NCBI RefSeq assembly: GCF_001189245.1 | Contig: NZ_LFIQ01000052.1 | Location: forward strand, 25,246-89,245 | DNA: 64,000 bases | Source: Bradyrhizobium pachyrhizi | GTDB lineage: Bacteria; Pseudomonadota; Alphaproteobacteria; Rhizobiales; Xanthobacteraceae | Direction: 5' to 3' | In this document: in pieces, positions 37,412 to 46,963 of the stretch | How positions within the stretch are numbered: the first letter of the stretch is position 1 | Layout of the letters: each line of letters opens with the position of its first letter | Position numbers and translations under genes: made by a program | Notes under the pieces: generated by a model | What the model saw: only the letters and a program-made list of their open reading frames with translations | What the model was told of the DNA's origin: nothing | Database searches by the model: none

Positions 37412-38590
37412 ATGAAGATGATGGACAAAGCTTGGAAGGCGGCGCGAGAGCCGGAGCTGCCTTGGATGGCGGCGGAGTATGAGCTCTTACGGGACCAGGT
37501 CCGCCGGTTCGTCAAGGAGGAAATCAAGCCCTGCGCGGATCACTGGGAAGAGAACGGGTTCATTCCCCGTTCGATCCTGCGCCGCATGGGCGAACTCGGT
37601 TTCTTCGGCATCCGCTACCCGGCTGAGTATGGTGGCGCCGAAATGGACTCTGTCGCGTCAACGGTGTTCGCCGAGGAACTCGGGCGCTCGACCTATGGCG
37701 GCGCCGCCGACGCGATGCTCGTCCATGCCGACATGGCTTCCTCGTACGTCTTTCACGACGGGACCAAAGCCCAGCGGGCCCGCTGGATGCCGGGCATTAT
37801 CGACGGCGAGGTGATCACCGCGATCGCCATTACGGAGCCGGATGCGGGCTCGGACGTGAAAGCCATCCGCACACGCGCGGTGCGAGATGGCGACTCTTAC
37901 GTGCTCGACGGCACCAAGCTCTACATCACAAACGGTGTCCACGCGGATCTCTACTGCGTCGCAGCCAAGACTGATCCCTCGGCAGGAAGCAACGGGATCA
38001 CGATGTTCCTCGTCGAGAAGGGAACGCCAGGCTTCAGCGTCGCGCGCGAACTGGACAAGCTCGGCTGGCGCTCCTCCGACACGGCGGAACTTGTCTTCGA
38101 CGGTTGCCGCATCCCCGCCGAGAACGTGCTCGGCGCGGAGGGACAAGGCTTCTACTCAATCATGCGCAACTTGCAGAACGAGCGCCTCGTCCTCGCCGCC
38201 ATGGCGATAGGGATGGCCGAGGCAGCGATCGACATGACCCTCACCTACGTGAAAACCCGCCGAGCATTCGGGGGCGTCCTTTGGGACATGCAGGCGATCC
38301 GTCAGCGGCTCGCGATGCTTTCTGCGAAAGTGGAGGCAAGCCGCGGGTTTCTCTATGCCACCGCTTGGCGCATGGCGGCCGATGACGATTGCCTGCGCGA
38401 GATCTCGATGTTGAAGGCCATCTGCGGCGAACTCGTCAACGAGGTCGCGTATGATTGCGTGCAGTTCCACGGCGCCATGGGCGTTATGCGCGAGAGCGCG
38501 ATCGAGCGCGTAGCGCGTGACGCCCGCGTCCTCTCCATCGCCGGCGGCGCGACGGAGGTGATGCTTGAGGTGGTCGCGTCGATGTCATGA
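37412..38590 (+). CDS. Acyl-CoA dehydrogenase-like flavoprotein, possibly acting on a carrier-bound substrate
   Basis: A 392-residue FAD enzyme. ITEPDAGSDVKAIRTRA is the FAD/substrate loop, TKLYITNG the central beta segment and TRRAFGG the helix-G region. The usual C-terminal catalytic Glu (IYEGTSE in many members) is replaced by IAGGATE. A Glu at residue 257 in NERLVLAA occupies the position used by isovaleryl-CoA dehydrogenase, so catalysis is still possible. In NRPS clusters such enzymes often desaturate amino acids on carrier proteins. It lies 62 nt after the Asn-activating A-PCP gene, so dehydrogenation of carrier-bound Asn is the inferred role. Several in-frame ATGs make the exact start uncertain. 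Confidence 0.9.
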   Translation: MKMMDKAWKAAREPELPWMAAEYELLRDQVRRFVKEEIKPCADHWEENGFIPRSILRRMGELGFFGIRYPAEYGGAEMDSVASTVFAEELGRSTYGGAADAMLVHADMASSYVFHDGTKAQRARWMPGIIDGEVITAIAITEPDAGSDVKAIRTRAVRDGDSYVLDGTKLYITNGVHADLYCVAAKTDPSAGSNGITMFLVEKGTPGFSVARELDKLGWRSSDTAELVFDGCRIPAENVLGAEGQGFYSIMRNLQNERLVLAAMAIGMAEAAIDMTLTYVKTRRAFGGVLWDMQAIRQRLAMLSAKVEASRGFLYATAWRMAADDDCLREISMLKAICGELVNEVAYDCVQFHGAMGVMRESAIERVARDARVLSIAGGATEVMLEVVASMS

Positions 38591-38755
38591 TCCTGACGCG
38601 GCGTTGAGGCGTCGCTCTGACGTCAGCTATAGGAAGGCAGGGTGCCGGCCCTTCGTGCGGCGGGCCGGGCGTGGATGACCTCGGCATCCGGGCCGCTCGC
38701 GGCGATCGACGCGGCCTACGGCGCGCCCGGATTCACCCCTAAAGCCCGGTAGGCG

Positions 38756-40477
38756 TCATTGCCGCCGAACACCAGCCAACGGAATCGGACTGCCGAGGTT
38801 TCCAGCCGATCGAACATGATCAATGGCCTGAACGTGGATCCCTTTCACGGCCCTTCCAGATGGGTCATTCATGCTCGCAAATTGCTGAGACCAGAGAAAT
38901 GCCGTCGGCGTGGAGCATGCGATCGAAGGACCGACGGGCACAGTCAGGCAGGCTGTCGGGTTGTTGAAAATGTTGTCAAAGATGGTCCGGTAGAAATAGC
39001 CTTCCTTGGACGTCGGCGTTTGCCGCGGAAAGCGCTTGCTCGCCTCTGTGAGCATCTGATCCGAGACCTTGTTCTCGGCATGATGCTTCAAGCTTTCAAT
39101 CCAGCTATATCCTACCCCGTCGGAAAACTGCTCTTTTTGACGCCACAAGATCGCTTGCGGCAACAGATCGGTAAATGCTTCCCGCAATATGCCCTTCTCC
39201 ATCTTCTCGCCAGGGCACATTTTCTCGGCCGGGTTGATCGACATTGCGTAGTCCAGGAATTCCTTGTCCAGGAAGGGCACCCGGGCTTCGACCCCCCAAG
39301 CCGCCATTGCCTTGTTCGCGCGACAGCAATCATACTTGCTGAGTGCAAAGATCTTTCGGACCGTCTCCTCGTGGAATTCTTCTGCCGACGGCGCCATGTG
39401 GAAGTAGAGATAGCCGCCGAATACCTCGTCAGCGCCTTCTCCGGACAACACCATTTTGATGCCCATTGATTTGATTTTGCGCGCCATGAGATACATCGGC
39501 GTGCCGGCACGGATGGTGGTGACGTCAAAGGTCTCCAGGTGCCGGATCACGTCCGGCAATGCGTCCAATCCTTCCTGCACGGTAAAAACAATCTCATGAT
39601 GGACCGTGCCGATGTGAGCCGCCACGTCTCGCGCATGCTTCATGTCGGGTGAGTTTTCGAGGCCGACGGAGAACGAGTGCAGCCTCGGCCACCATGCTTC
39701 TTCGGTTTCCCCCGACTCGATCCGCTTGAAGCGGTGGCGCGCTGCGAGCGCCGCGATAAGCGACGAGTCGAGCCCGCCGGAAATAAGCACCCCGTAAGGC
39801 ACATCGCACATCATTTGCTGCTTGACCGCAGCTTCGAGCGACGTTCGGAGCTCCTGCAGGGACACCTTCCTGTTTGGAAGAGTATGTGCCCACTGTGGAT
39901 CATACCACTTGACGAACTTTCCGGCTTTGGCGCTGTAATGATGCCCCGGAGGAAACTCCCGGATCGTCTCGCATACGCCATCGAGAGCTTTCATTTCGCT
40001 CGCGACGTAAGTCGTGCCGTCGCTGCCCCAACCGATGTAAAGCGGAACAATGCCGATGTGGTCTCGGGCGACGAAGAAATCGCCACTGCGCTCATCGAAG
40101 AGGGCAAATGCAAAAATGCCACTCAGCATATTGCACACGGCAGGGCCGTACTCGTCGTAGAGATACAGGATGATTTCGCAATCGGACTTCGTTTTCCATG
40201 CGTGCGGCAGCTTCAGCGCCTCGCGCAAGCCGACATGATTGTAGATCTCTCCGTTCACGGCCAAAGCGCGACCCGCGGTCACGTCGAGAAGGGGTTGAGC
40301 GCCGTGCTCCACGTCGACGATGGAAAGGCGCTCGTGCGCGAGCACTGCGCCGTCGCTGGAATAAATGCCGCTCCAGTCTGGCCCGCGGTGCCTGACCGTC
40401 TTGGCCATCTCGAGCGCCCGGCTGCGCGCCGACTCAAGCGATTCTTTAAATCCAAAGATGCCAACGAAGCCGCACAA
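38756..40477 (-). CDS. asnB: Glutamine-hydrolysing asparagine synthetase B
   Basis: A 573-residue AsnB of the E. coli type. Cys2 (MCGFVGIFG) is the glutaminase nucleophile, with RHRGPD, NGEIYNH and the ammonia-channel-lining region following. The synthetase domain has the PPi loop LISGGLDSSL and VLSGEGADEVFGGY. The end (ACSTPTAFLWSQQF, NDPSGRAV) matches E. coli AsnB with about 20 extra residues. It makes L-Asn from Asp, Gln and ATP. It is read toward the NRPS genes and is the only leftward gene of the module, but its product is the predicted substrate of the A-PCP protein. Confidence 0.95.
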   Translation of the reverse strand: MCGFVGIFGFKESLESARSRALEMAKTVRHRGPDWSGIYSSDGAVLAHERLSIVDVEHGAQPLLDVTAGRALAVNGEIYNHVGLREALKLPHAWKTKSDCEIILYLYDEYGPAVCNMLSGIFAFALFDERSGDFFVARDHIGIVPLYIGWGSDGTTYVASEMKALDGVCETIREFPPGHHYSAKAGKFVKWYDPQWAHTLPNRKVSLQELRTSLEAAVKQQMMCDVPYGVLISGGLDSSLIAALAARHRFKRIESGETEEAWWPRLHSFSVGLENSPDMKHARDVAAHIGTVHHEIVFTVQEGLDALPDVIRHLETFDVTTIRAGTPMYLMARKIKSMGIKMVLSGEGADEVFGGYLYFHMAPSAEEFHEETVRKIFALSKYDCCRANKAMAAWGVEARVPFLDKEFLDYAMSINPAEKMCPGEKMEKGILREAFTDLLPQAILWRQKEQFSDGVGYSWIESLKHHAENKVSDQMLTEASKRFPRQTPTSKEGYFYRTIFDNIFNNPTACLTVPVGPSIACSTPTAFLWSQQFASMNDPSGRAVKGIHVQAIDHVRSAGNLGSPIPLAGVRRQ

Positions 40478-40780
40478 GGAGGTTGCCCCTTCTGTGAATT
40501 CAGATCGCAGCGAAGCGGAACAGCGGATCGAGAACGGTAAAGGTCACAAAATATTCAAGGCTCATATCAAGCGGAATTGCCTATGCCTAAGCGGCGGCAC
40601 CGTCGCATAGGCGATAAAATATGCGGATGAGCGGCATCAAACTCCATGGCTGCTCGTGTCTTCCAATTCCAAATGGCCCCTGATGCGGGCTGACCGGGCG
40701 CTTCATGCGATCGACGGGGGCGCAAATTCCTCATTTCGCTCGACGTGCCAATCCCGACCACTATGCCGCTTCCGGCTTTG
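40478..40780. promoter_or_regulatory. asnB upstream region with an inverted repeat
   Basis: The 303-base gap upstream of asnB. GCCTATGC (40579-40586) and GCATAGGC (40605-40612) form a perfect 8-bp inverted repeat with an 18-nt spacer, about 100 nt before the asnB start, flanked by an AT-rich GATAAAATAT. This could be an operator or a leader hairpin. No gene was seen in the gap. Confidence 0.5.
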
Positions 40781-42160
40781 TCACCTGCTGTCGCGCCGCG
40801 AGTCTGCCGCGGTCACGTCGGTCCGGCCTATCACGACCGGAACGTTTGAACTGCTTAGCTTTCGAGGTGCCGCGTCGGGACCATCCTGGTATCGCAGAGA
40901 GACCTCGATGGTGTCACCCGGCTGCAACTCGGCATCCTCGTTCACGACAACCCGTTCAGGTCCTTTCTCGCTCTTTCTAATAATAGCAATATCTGGCTTG
41001 CTGCCGGATCCCCGTGCGAGCTGCGATCGAACCATCGAAGTGTACTGAAGCTTCTCACCGACGCTCTGCAGTTTCTCGCGAATCTGATTGAGCTTTAAGC
41101 TGGTCTCTTGCAGCTCACGGAACAGATCAAGCTTCCGCTGATCGTCGAGCTTGACCAACCGTCTGGCGTACTCGTCCTGCAGTTTCTTGACCTGGAGCAA
41201 TTGCGCAGAGGTCTGCAGCCTCCGGGTTGCCGACAGCAGAACCGCGCGACGCGCATCCGTCACGCGAGGGCTGATCAACGATCCCTTGCCGAACAGGTCG
41301 GTCGCTTTCTGAAGATCCTCGACGTCGGACTGAAGTCCTTCTTCATCTTTCTTTTGCTGCTCCGACAGCACGCGGACCTCGTCGTCTCCCTGCCGAACGC
41401 TGCGCTGCAAGTACGCCTTTTCCTGCTGATAGTCATTCTGCTTCGTCTTCAGATATTCGGCTTCCGCATTGACGATTTCCGAAACCGCCGACCGAGCTAT
41501 CGGCAGGTCGGCAAGAGAAGCGCTTGGATTGATCTGCGTCCCTTCCCCGAGTTCGCTCTTGATGCGCCACATCCGCGCCTGTTCCTTGGCGAGTTCTGTC
41601 CAGAGCGATCCATACTCGCTTCTCAGGTCGGCTGACTCGAGATACGGGTTGTTCATCCTGATATGCATGATGTCGTAGCCACCCGCCATGGCGATGAGCT
41701 GGCGCGCGGTGCTCGCCGGACGATAAGGGTACTCCCCCGGCTTCGACACGTCCCCGTTGACGTAAACAGGCCTGTACTCCGCCACGATCGCCGTGACCTG
41801 ATCTGCATCTATGACGACCACGACCTCGCGGCCGTCCACAGTCCTCTGTCGAAAGACCTTGCTCGTCATTGCGGCCCCGACCTTGGCCCGAATCTCTTGC
41901 AACGGCAGGCCGGCGACCGGGACCATCCCGACCAGCGGCAACGAGATATTGCCATCGACCTGGACAGGCGCGCGCTGCCGCAACTCCGGTACGCCTGCCA
42001 CAGCGACCTCCAGAACATCTCCGACGCTCACTCGATATTCGGCTTTCGCCTGCGCGGAAATCGTCAGGCCAACAGCCACCAGGCCCCACCTGACGCAACG
42101 ACCTGGTTGACCGCGACGGTTGTCAAGATGGAAGAAATTACGCAGCTTGGCGTTCGGCAT
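40781..42160 (-). CDS. Outer-membrane polysaccharide export protein (OPX, ExoF-like)
   Basis: A 459-residue exported protein. The signal peptide lies after a basic N-terminus (WGLVAVGLTISAQAKA). The Poly_export domain begins YRVSVGDVLEVAVAGVPEL, then SLPLVGMVPVAGLPLQEI; a SLBB-like part follows (VYVNGDVSKPGEYPYRPAST). A long helical coiled-coil region (about 190-380) is characteristic of ExoF-type proteins. A C-terminal beta segment (LQPGDTIEVSLRY) closes the protein. It would form the periplasm-spanning export channel together with the Wzz-like protein at 43962. It is divergent from the sugar phosphotransferase gene. Confidence 0.9.
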   Translation of the reverse strand: MPNAKLRNFFHLDNRRGQPGRCVRWGLVAVGLTISAQAKAEYRVSVGDVLEVAVAGVPELRQRAPVQVDGNISLPLVGMVPVAGLPLQEIRAKVGAAMTSKVFRQRTVDGREVVVVIDADQVTAIVAEYRPVYVNGDVSKPGEYPYRPASTARQLIAMAGGYDIMHIRMNNPYLESADLRSEYGSLWTELAKEQARMWRIKSELGEGTQINPSASLADLPIARSAVSEIVNAEAEYLKTKQNDYQQEKAYLQRSVRQGDDEVRVLSEQQKKDEEGLQSDVEDLQKATDLFGKGSLISPRVTDARRAVLLSATRRLQTSAQLLQVKKLQDEYARRLVKLDDQRKLDLFRELQETSLKLNQIREKLQSVGEKLQYTSMVRSQLARGSGSKPDIAIIRKSEKGPERVVVNEDAELQPGDTIEVSLRYQDGPDAAPRKLSSSNVPVVIGRTDVTAADSRRDSR

Positions 42161-42339
42161 GGCGTGCTCGATGGCTCGGTCTCACGGATTGATCGACAAT
42201 CTAATCCCGCAGCGCCTCGGCTCAACTGACCATCGTAGTTACTCCCGGCTACCCATTTATTGCCAATCCGCCTCCTGACCCGAATGCTATTGTTTTTGTA
42301 GGGGGACGGACTGCTTGACGGACTGCCTGGGAGTAACCG
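42161..42339. promoter_or_regulatory. Divergent promoter between the OPX and sugar transferase genes
   Basis: The region holds GTTACTCCC (42238-42246) and GGGAGTAAC (42329-42337) as inverted repeats about 80 nt apart; the second overlaps the ribosome site of the GTG start at 42340. Just upstream is a direct repeat GACGGACTGC (42305-42314 and 42318-42327). These are plausible regulator sites for coordinated EPS expression. Confidence 0.45.
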
Positions 42340-43839
42340 GTGAGTTATGCGTTTTTCACCAATTCGCCGGCCCCTACCGAGCGTTCGGCGCATTCGGTCA
42401 CTGGCCGCAAGGCAATTGCGGCTGACCTTGGCAAGAACAGATTGGCCGCCTTGCTGGTACTGGCGGCAGGCGCCGAGTTCCTCCTCGTAGCCGTTGGGGC
42501 TTTTGCCGCTGCCGTCCTCTATTATCGGCTGGTCCTTGCCCTCGACTATCCGGACACTCCCAAATACATCCTGGAATCTCTTCTGATTGCCACGTTGCAG
42601 CTGCTCGTTTCCGTTGGGCTCCAGCAGTATTCGCGGATCCAGACGCAGCCCCGGCACATCTTCCTGTGGAGCGGCGTCAGCGCCGTCTTCTTCGTATTCT
42701 CCTTCTTCATTTCAACGATATTTCTTCTCAAGATCTCGGACGGCTACTCGCGCGCCACCGTGATGGCCCAGGCGGCAAGCGTTATCGTCATGGTGCTCTT
42801 CGCGCGGGCAATATGCTTCTCGTTGCTGCAACCTGCCATCGCATCCGGACTGATCGACGCCAGGCGCGTCATCCTCATAGGTGAACCGAGCCACTGCCTG
42901 GATTTTTCCGCACGAGTAAGCGCCACCGGAATCCGGACCATTCGCTCGTTCGAGTTGCCGACCTTTCGCAAGGGCTCTTCTGCATCGGAGCATTTCGGGG
43001 CGGTCGAAGTGCTATCCCATGTCCGCGAACTGATCGCAGTGTGCCGTCCCCTGCGAGCGGATGACATTGTCATTCTGACTTCGGAGTCGGATGTTCGGGC
43101 GGCCCTCGCGCTCGCCGGCGCCCTGTCAGAGCTCCCGGTTGACGTTCACGTCGTCCCGGTCGGTGCAATCGACCTCATGGCCGTGTCGCGCATCACGCAA
43201 TTCGGCAACATGGTGACGATGCGCATCTTCCAGTCTCCCCTGACGCCGTTCCACCGGGCGATAAAACGAGCCTTCGACATCGCGGCCGCAATTGCCGGAC
43301 TTGTCATAATCAGTCCCCTCTTCGTCATCCTTCCGATCGCAATCAAGCTCGATTCCCCCGGGCCGGTGCTATTTCGTCAGACGCGGCACGGCTACAACAA
43401 CGAGACTATTCGCGTGTTGAAATTCAGATCGATGACCGTGACGGAGGACGGCGACAATTTCAAGCAGGTGACCAGACACGATCCACGCGTGACCCGGTTG
43501 GGACGCTTCATGCGCCACACCAATATCGATGAGCTTCCACAGCTCTTCAACGTGCTGGTTGGCGACATGTCACTCGTCGGGCCTCGTCCGCACGCGACTT
43601 CGCAGAACGAGAGCTTCGCCCGGCTGATTTCGTCATTCTCCCGCCGCCACAACGTCAAGCCCGGCATTACCGGCTGGGCACAGGTCAACGGCTATCGCGG
43701 CGAAACCGACACCCTGGAGAAGATGCAACGTCGTGTCGAGCATGACCTGTATTACATCGACAATTGGTCATTCCTCCTCGATCTCAAGATCATCGTCATG
43801 ACCCTCTTCTCCAGAAAGGTCTATTGGAATGCCTTCTAA
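42340..43839 (+). CDS. Undecaprenyl-phosphate sugar phosphotransferase (initiating EPS glycosyltransferase, WcaJ/ExoY class)
   Basis: A 499-residue membrane enzyme. The N-terminal half has several helices ([35 protein letters not shown]) and a CoA-binding-like domain. The C-terminal bacterial sugar transferase domain begins [20 protein letters not shown], with [42 protein letters not shown] and [15 protein letters not shown]. It moves a hexose-1-phosphate from a UDP-sugar to undecaprenyl phosphate, starting repeat-unit assembly. It starts with GTG after a GGGAG site. Confidence 0.93.
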   Translation: MSYAFFTNSPAPTERSAHSVTGRKAIAADLGKNRLAALLVLAAGAEFLLVAVGAFAAAVLYYRLVLALDYPDTPKYILESLLIATLQLLVSVGLQQYSRIQTQPRHIFLWSGVSAVFFVFSFFISTIFLLKISDGYSRATVMAQAASVIVMVLFARAICFSLLQPAIASGLIDARRVILIGEPSHCLDFSARVSATGIRTIRSFELPTFRKGSSASEHFGAVEVLSHVRELIAVCRPLRADDIVILTSESDVRAALALAGALSELPVDVHVVPVGAIDLMAVSRITQFGNMVTMRIFQSPLTPFHRAIKRAFDIAAAIAGLVIISPLFVILPIAIKLDSPGPVLFRQTRHGYNNETIRVLKFRSMTVTEDGDNFKQVTRHDPRVTRLGRFMRHTNIDELPQLFNVLVGDMSLVGPRPHATSQNESFARLISSFSRRHNVKPGITGWAQVNGYRGETDTLEKMQRRVEHDLYYIDNWSFLLDLKIIVMTLFSRKVYWNAF

Positions 43840-43961
43840 TGCGATGACGACCGCTGCATGTAGTCTGTACAGCAAGATCGCAAGGGCATTGCAGTCGATC
43901 CCGTTCCCGTTTGATCGGCGGAGGCTTCGGTAGGCCACCATTAAGTGCAGGTTCGAGACAA

Positions 43962-45131
43962 ATGCTGCAAACTCACAGAACTGACAATTCGGCACCTCAG
44001 GACACGATGCCGCCTGAATTTGGTTCGCCGGCCGAATTCGTGGCGGAGGTTCTCGCCTTTTTGCGCCGCCGCCTCTCGATCATACTGCTGACGTGTTTCT
44101 TAATGTTTGGCGCCGGCTTGCTCTATCTCGTTGTCGCAGTTCCGACGTTTACGGCAACCGCGCAACTCATCGTCGACGCCAAGACGACTTCTTCCAACGA
44201 CACGGCGTCGGCAACGACGGCCGTCGAAAGTCAGGTCGCAATCCTGAGGTCCGAGAGCGTCGCTCGCGCGGCGATCGCGAAGCTCGGTTTGGCGGGGGAT
44301 CCGGAATTCTCCGGCGGCGCCCTGCACCGCCTCAGTCGGTCGACATCACGGCTGCTCGGTTGGAGCAGACAGGACACGGATGTCGTCACGCGTGATGCAA
44401 TGGAAGCATTCGCGCGCAAGCTCTCGGTGAAGCGCGCCGGCCTCACCTACATAGTCGATCTCGCCTTCAGCTCCGCCGACCCCGAACGGGCCGCGCAGGT
44501 CCTGGACACCGTCGTAGAGACCTACATCACGACGCAAATGGACGCAAAATACAAATGGGGTCTGCAAAACGAGAAATGGGTCAAGGAACGTGTCAACGAA
44601 CTGAGCAGCCAGGCGTCGACTGCCAAAAAGGCCGTAGCGGAATACAACAGGGCCAGGAATGGCGTCGCGGCTCCCGCGAACGCCGCCGACGCAGGTCCGC
44701 TCTCATCGCAATCGACCGGAACGCAAGACGAACTCCGTGCACTGGAAGCCACGGCGGATGCCGCCGCCAAAACGTATGACAATTTCCTCCGGATGTTGCG
44801 TTACATGGACGCCATGCAGCAGCAATCCGCGCCGGTGTTTGAGGCTCGTCTGCTCACCGGAGTGTCTCATCCCTACACGGCCAGCTCGCCGAACGCCCGC
44901 TTGATACTTGGATCAGCGATCCTCGGCGGCATGCTTCTGGGGATTGGAATAGGATTGCTGCGCGACAGGTCGGACCGGGAACGCGCGCCCGCGCGCAGGT
45001 CTGCAGCCACCGCATCCGGAGGAACTGGAGTCGTCCAGGGGCTCAAGGCGAACGGCGTGAAGCCCCATTTCGATGGTTCGTTCAAGGTCGAGAAACAACA
45101 CACCTACAAGGAGGCCAATCCTGACTTATAG
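43962..45131 (+). CDS. Wzz/ExoP-like chain-length determinant without a kinase domain
   Basis: A 389-residue inner-membrane protein. The first helix (SIILLTCFLMFGAGLLYLVV) and second helix (ILGSAILGGMLLGIGIGLL) flank a ~260-residue periplasmic domain with a coiled coil, the standard PCP layout. The C-terminal ~55 residues carry no Walker motifs or Tyr cluster, so unlike ExoP/Wzc the BY-kinase part is missing, and no separate kinase gene is visible in the window. It regulates polymer length and contacts the OPX channel. The ATG at 43962 is preferred over an upstream in-frame start at 43911. Confidence 0.88.
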   Translation: MLQTHRTDNSAPQDTMPPEFGSPAEFVAEVLAFLRRRLSIILLTCFLMFGAGLLYLVVAVPTFTATAQLIVDAKTTSSNDTASATTAVESQVAILRSESVARAAIAKLGLAGDPEFSGGALHRLSRSTSRLLGWSRQDTDVVTRDAMEAFARKLSVKRAGLTYIVDLAFSSADPERAAQVLDTVVETYITTQMDAKYKWGLQNEKWVKERVNELSSQASTAKKAVAEYNRARNGVAAPANAADAGPLSSQSTGTQDELRALEATADAAAKTYDNFLRMLRYMDAMQQQSAPVFEARLLTGVSHPYTASSPNARLILGSAILGGMLLGIGIGLLRDRSDRERAPARRSAATASGGTGVVQGLKANGVKPHFDGSFKVEKQHTYKEANPDL

Positions 45132-45482
45132 TCGCATGAATTGGCTCCCGATCGCGATACCGCAAGCTCGATTGAAACGCCCCGTACATCACGCGTCGAA
45201 CAATGCTCGTCGGCGAACCGCCTTCATCGCGATGAAGGCAGCATGTTTCTCGTTGCGGTCACCGGAGTGGGTAATCCAGAAGGGCCGAACGCTCTCCGCA
45301 GCCGCGGGGTTATATTCGACCCTGCGACAATGTGCCGATTTGACAATGTGTAACATTTGAACGCTCAGCCTCCGCGCAGTCCGCTCCTCCGCCCACGAGG
45401 TGCGCCGAACCGGGAATTCCGGGCAAGAGCTCGATCACAATTACTGGGCGCCGCGTGGCGTCCACCAACGTTGGCTTGAGCA
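45132..45482. other. Intergenic stretch without a recognised gene
   Basis: About 350 bases between the Wzz-like and Wzx-like genes. Possible internal promoter sequence; no hairpin or gene of note. Confidence 0.35.
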
Positions 45483-46946
45483 ATGACGAGCTTTACTCGA
45501 CCGTCCGGCGGACCCGCGACCATGTTCAGCAATGTCTTCCGGCAGTCATGGCTGGCTTTGACATACCGATGCTCGGGCGCCGTCGTCTCCCTCCTCTTCG
45601 GCGTAAGCTTTGCGCGGATGATGAACATAGAGGAATACGGTGCGCTCATGTCGTTGATGACGTTCGCGCTCGTCGCCTCCACGGTCGGCCTTATAGGTCA
45701 GCAATTTCGCGTGTTGCGGGAAATACCAAGCATCGCCGCCCGGAAAAACTACCCGGAGATCGGCTCGATTGTCTCGAAGCGGGTTCGCGTGGCATGTCTG
45801 GGCAGCGTTGCCGTGACCGTACTCGCCCTGCTTCCGTTCGTCGCCGCTCACGGCCGCGACGGAATATTCGGAGGCTGGCAATATGCCACGAGCGTGCTTC
45901 TGATATTGCCGTTGTCCTTGATCGAAATGCAGAGCTCGCTGGGGCGCGCGCTCGGCTCCGTCAATCTCGCACTCGTGTCGAAGGATGTGTTGTGGCGATT
46001 TCTCATCATATTGTTGGGCGCCGTTCTCTTCGCGACGTATGGCCATCCGCTACCGGCTGAAGACGTTCTGCTGATTGCGACTGGAATCCTGATCGTGTTG
46101 ATCGCTACCCAGAACATCTACCTGCGGCATCTCGCGGAGGGGTGTAAGGTATTCACCATGGCGGTGGGGCGATCGAATGACCGGCTTCGCGACACCCTTT
46201 CCACTTCGGGACCGTTCTGGGTAACCAGCGTCACGAGCATCATGGGCGGCACGGTCGACCTCATCGTCATCACGGTCATGGTCGGCCCGGAAGCCGGAGG
46301 ATATTACTACGCCGCCAGCCGGATCGCGCTCCTTCTTGATTTCTTCCTGGCGACCTTCTGTATTCCCGCGGCGCCCCTCATCGCACGTCTGTTCGATGAG
46401 AATCGTCATGCGGAAATCACGCGCGTCACGTCGGGAGCGTCATTGGCTGCGTTTGTCGCGGTCCTCGGCTGCGTTGCGACGTTGGCGCTTGGCGGCGACC
46501 TCGCGCTGATGGCGTTCGGAGCGACTTTCACCCGCGCCTACAGCGTCCTGATGGTCCTGGCAACCGGCATGCTGGTGTCGACATATTTCGGGATCGGCCC
46601 CATCGCCCTGAATATGACAGGCCATCAGCGGGCCGCGATGCACATCGTGGTGATCACTTGGGTGACGGGAATCCTGGCCATGATTGGCGCGACTTGGGCC
46701 TTCGGGACGATAGGAGCAGCGATTGCGGGCTCCTGCGCGGGCATCGCAACCAGGGTGTGGACTGCGGCCTACATTTATTCGGCGGAAGGGATCGATATCA
46801 CCGCCACCACGGCGCTCCGCGCGTTGGTTAGGCGCGCAACGAGGCGAGGAGCATCCGAACCCCGTAGCGAGGCAATACGGCCAGAAGCCGGCGGCACCAT
46901 TCTTGACCTGCAGCCTGTTCGCGGCAGTCGGGACACACGTACATGA
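45483..46946 (+). CDS. Wzx-like polysaccharide flippase
   Basis: A 487-residue MATE/PST-type membrane protein with about 12 predicted helices (for example LVASTVGLIGQQF, SVLLILPLSLIEMQSSLGRA, VLMVLATGMLVSTYFGIGPI). The start resembles other lipopolysaccharide/EPS flippases (YRCSGAVVSLLFGVSFARMM). It would move undecaprenyl-linked repeat units across the inner membrane. The C-terminal ~40 residues are hydrophilic. Confidence 0.88.
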   Translation: MTSFTRPSGGPATMFSNVFRQSWLALTYRCSGAVVSLLFGVSFARMMNIEEYGALMSLMTFALVASTVGLIGQQFRVLREIPSIAARKNYPEIGSIVSKRVRVACLGSVAVTVLALLPFVAAHGRDGIFGGWQYATSVLLILPLSLIEMQSSLGRALGSVNLALVSKDVLWRFLIILLGAVLFATYGHPLPAEDVLLIATGILIVLIATQNIYLRHLAEGCKVFTMAVGRSNDRLRDTLSTSGPFWVTSVTSIMGGTVDLIVITVMVGPEAGGYYYAASRIALLLDFFLATFCIPAAPLIARLFDENRHAEITRVTSGASLAAFVAVLGCVATLALGGDLALMAFGATFTRAYSVLMVLATGMLVSTYFGIGPIALNMTGHQRAAMHIVVITWVTGILAMIGATWAFGTIGAAIAGSCAGIATRVWTAAYIYSAEGIDITATTALRALVRRATRRGASEPRSEAIRPEAGGTILDLQPVRGSRDTRT

Positions 46947-46963
46947 ATTGGGGAGATAGTTGA

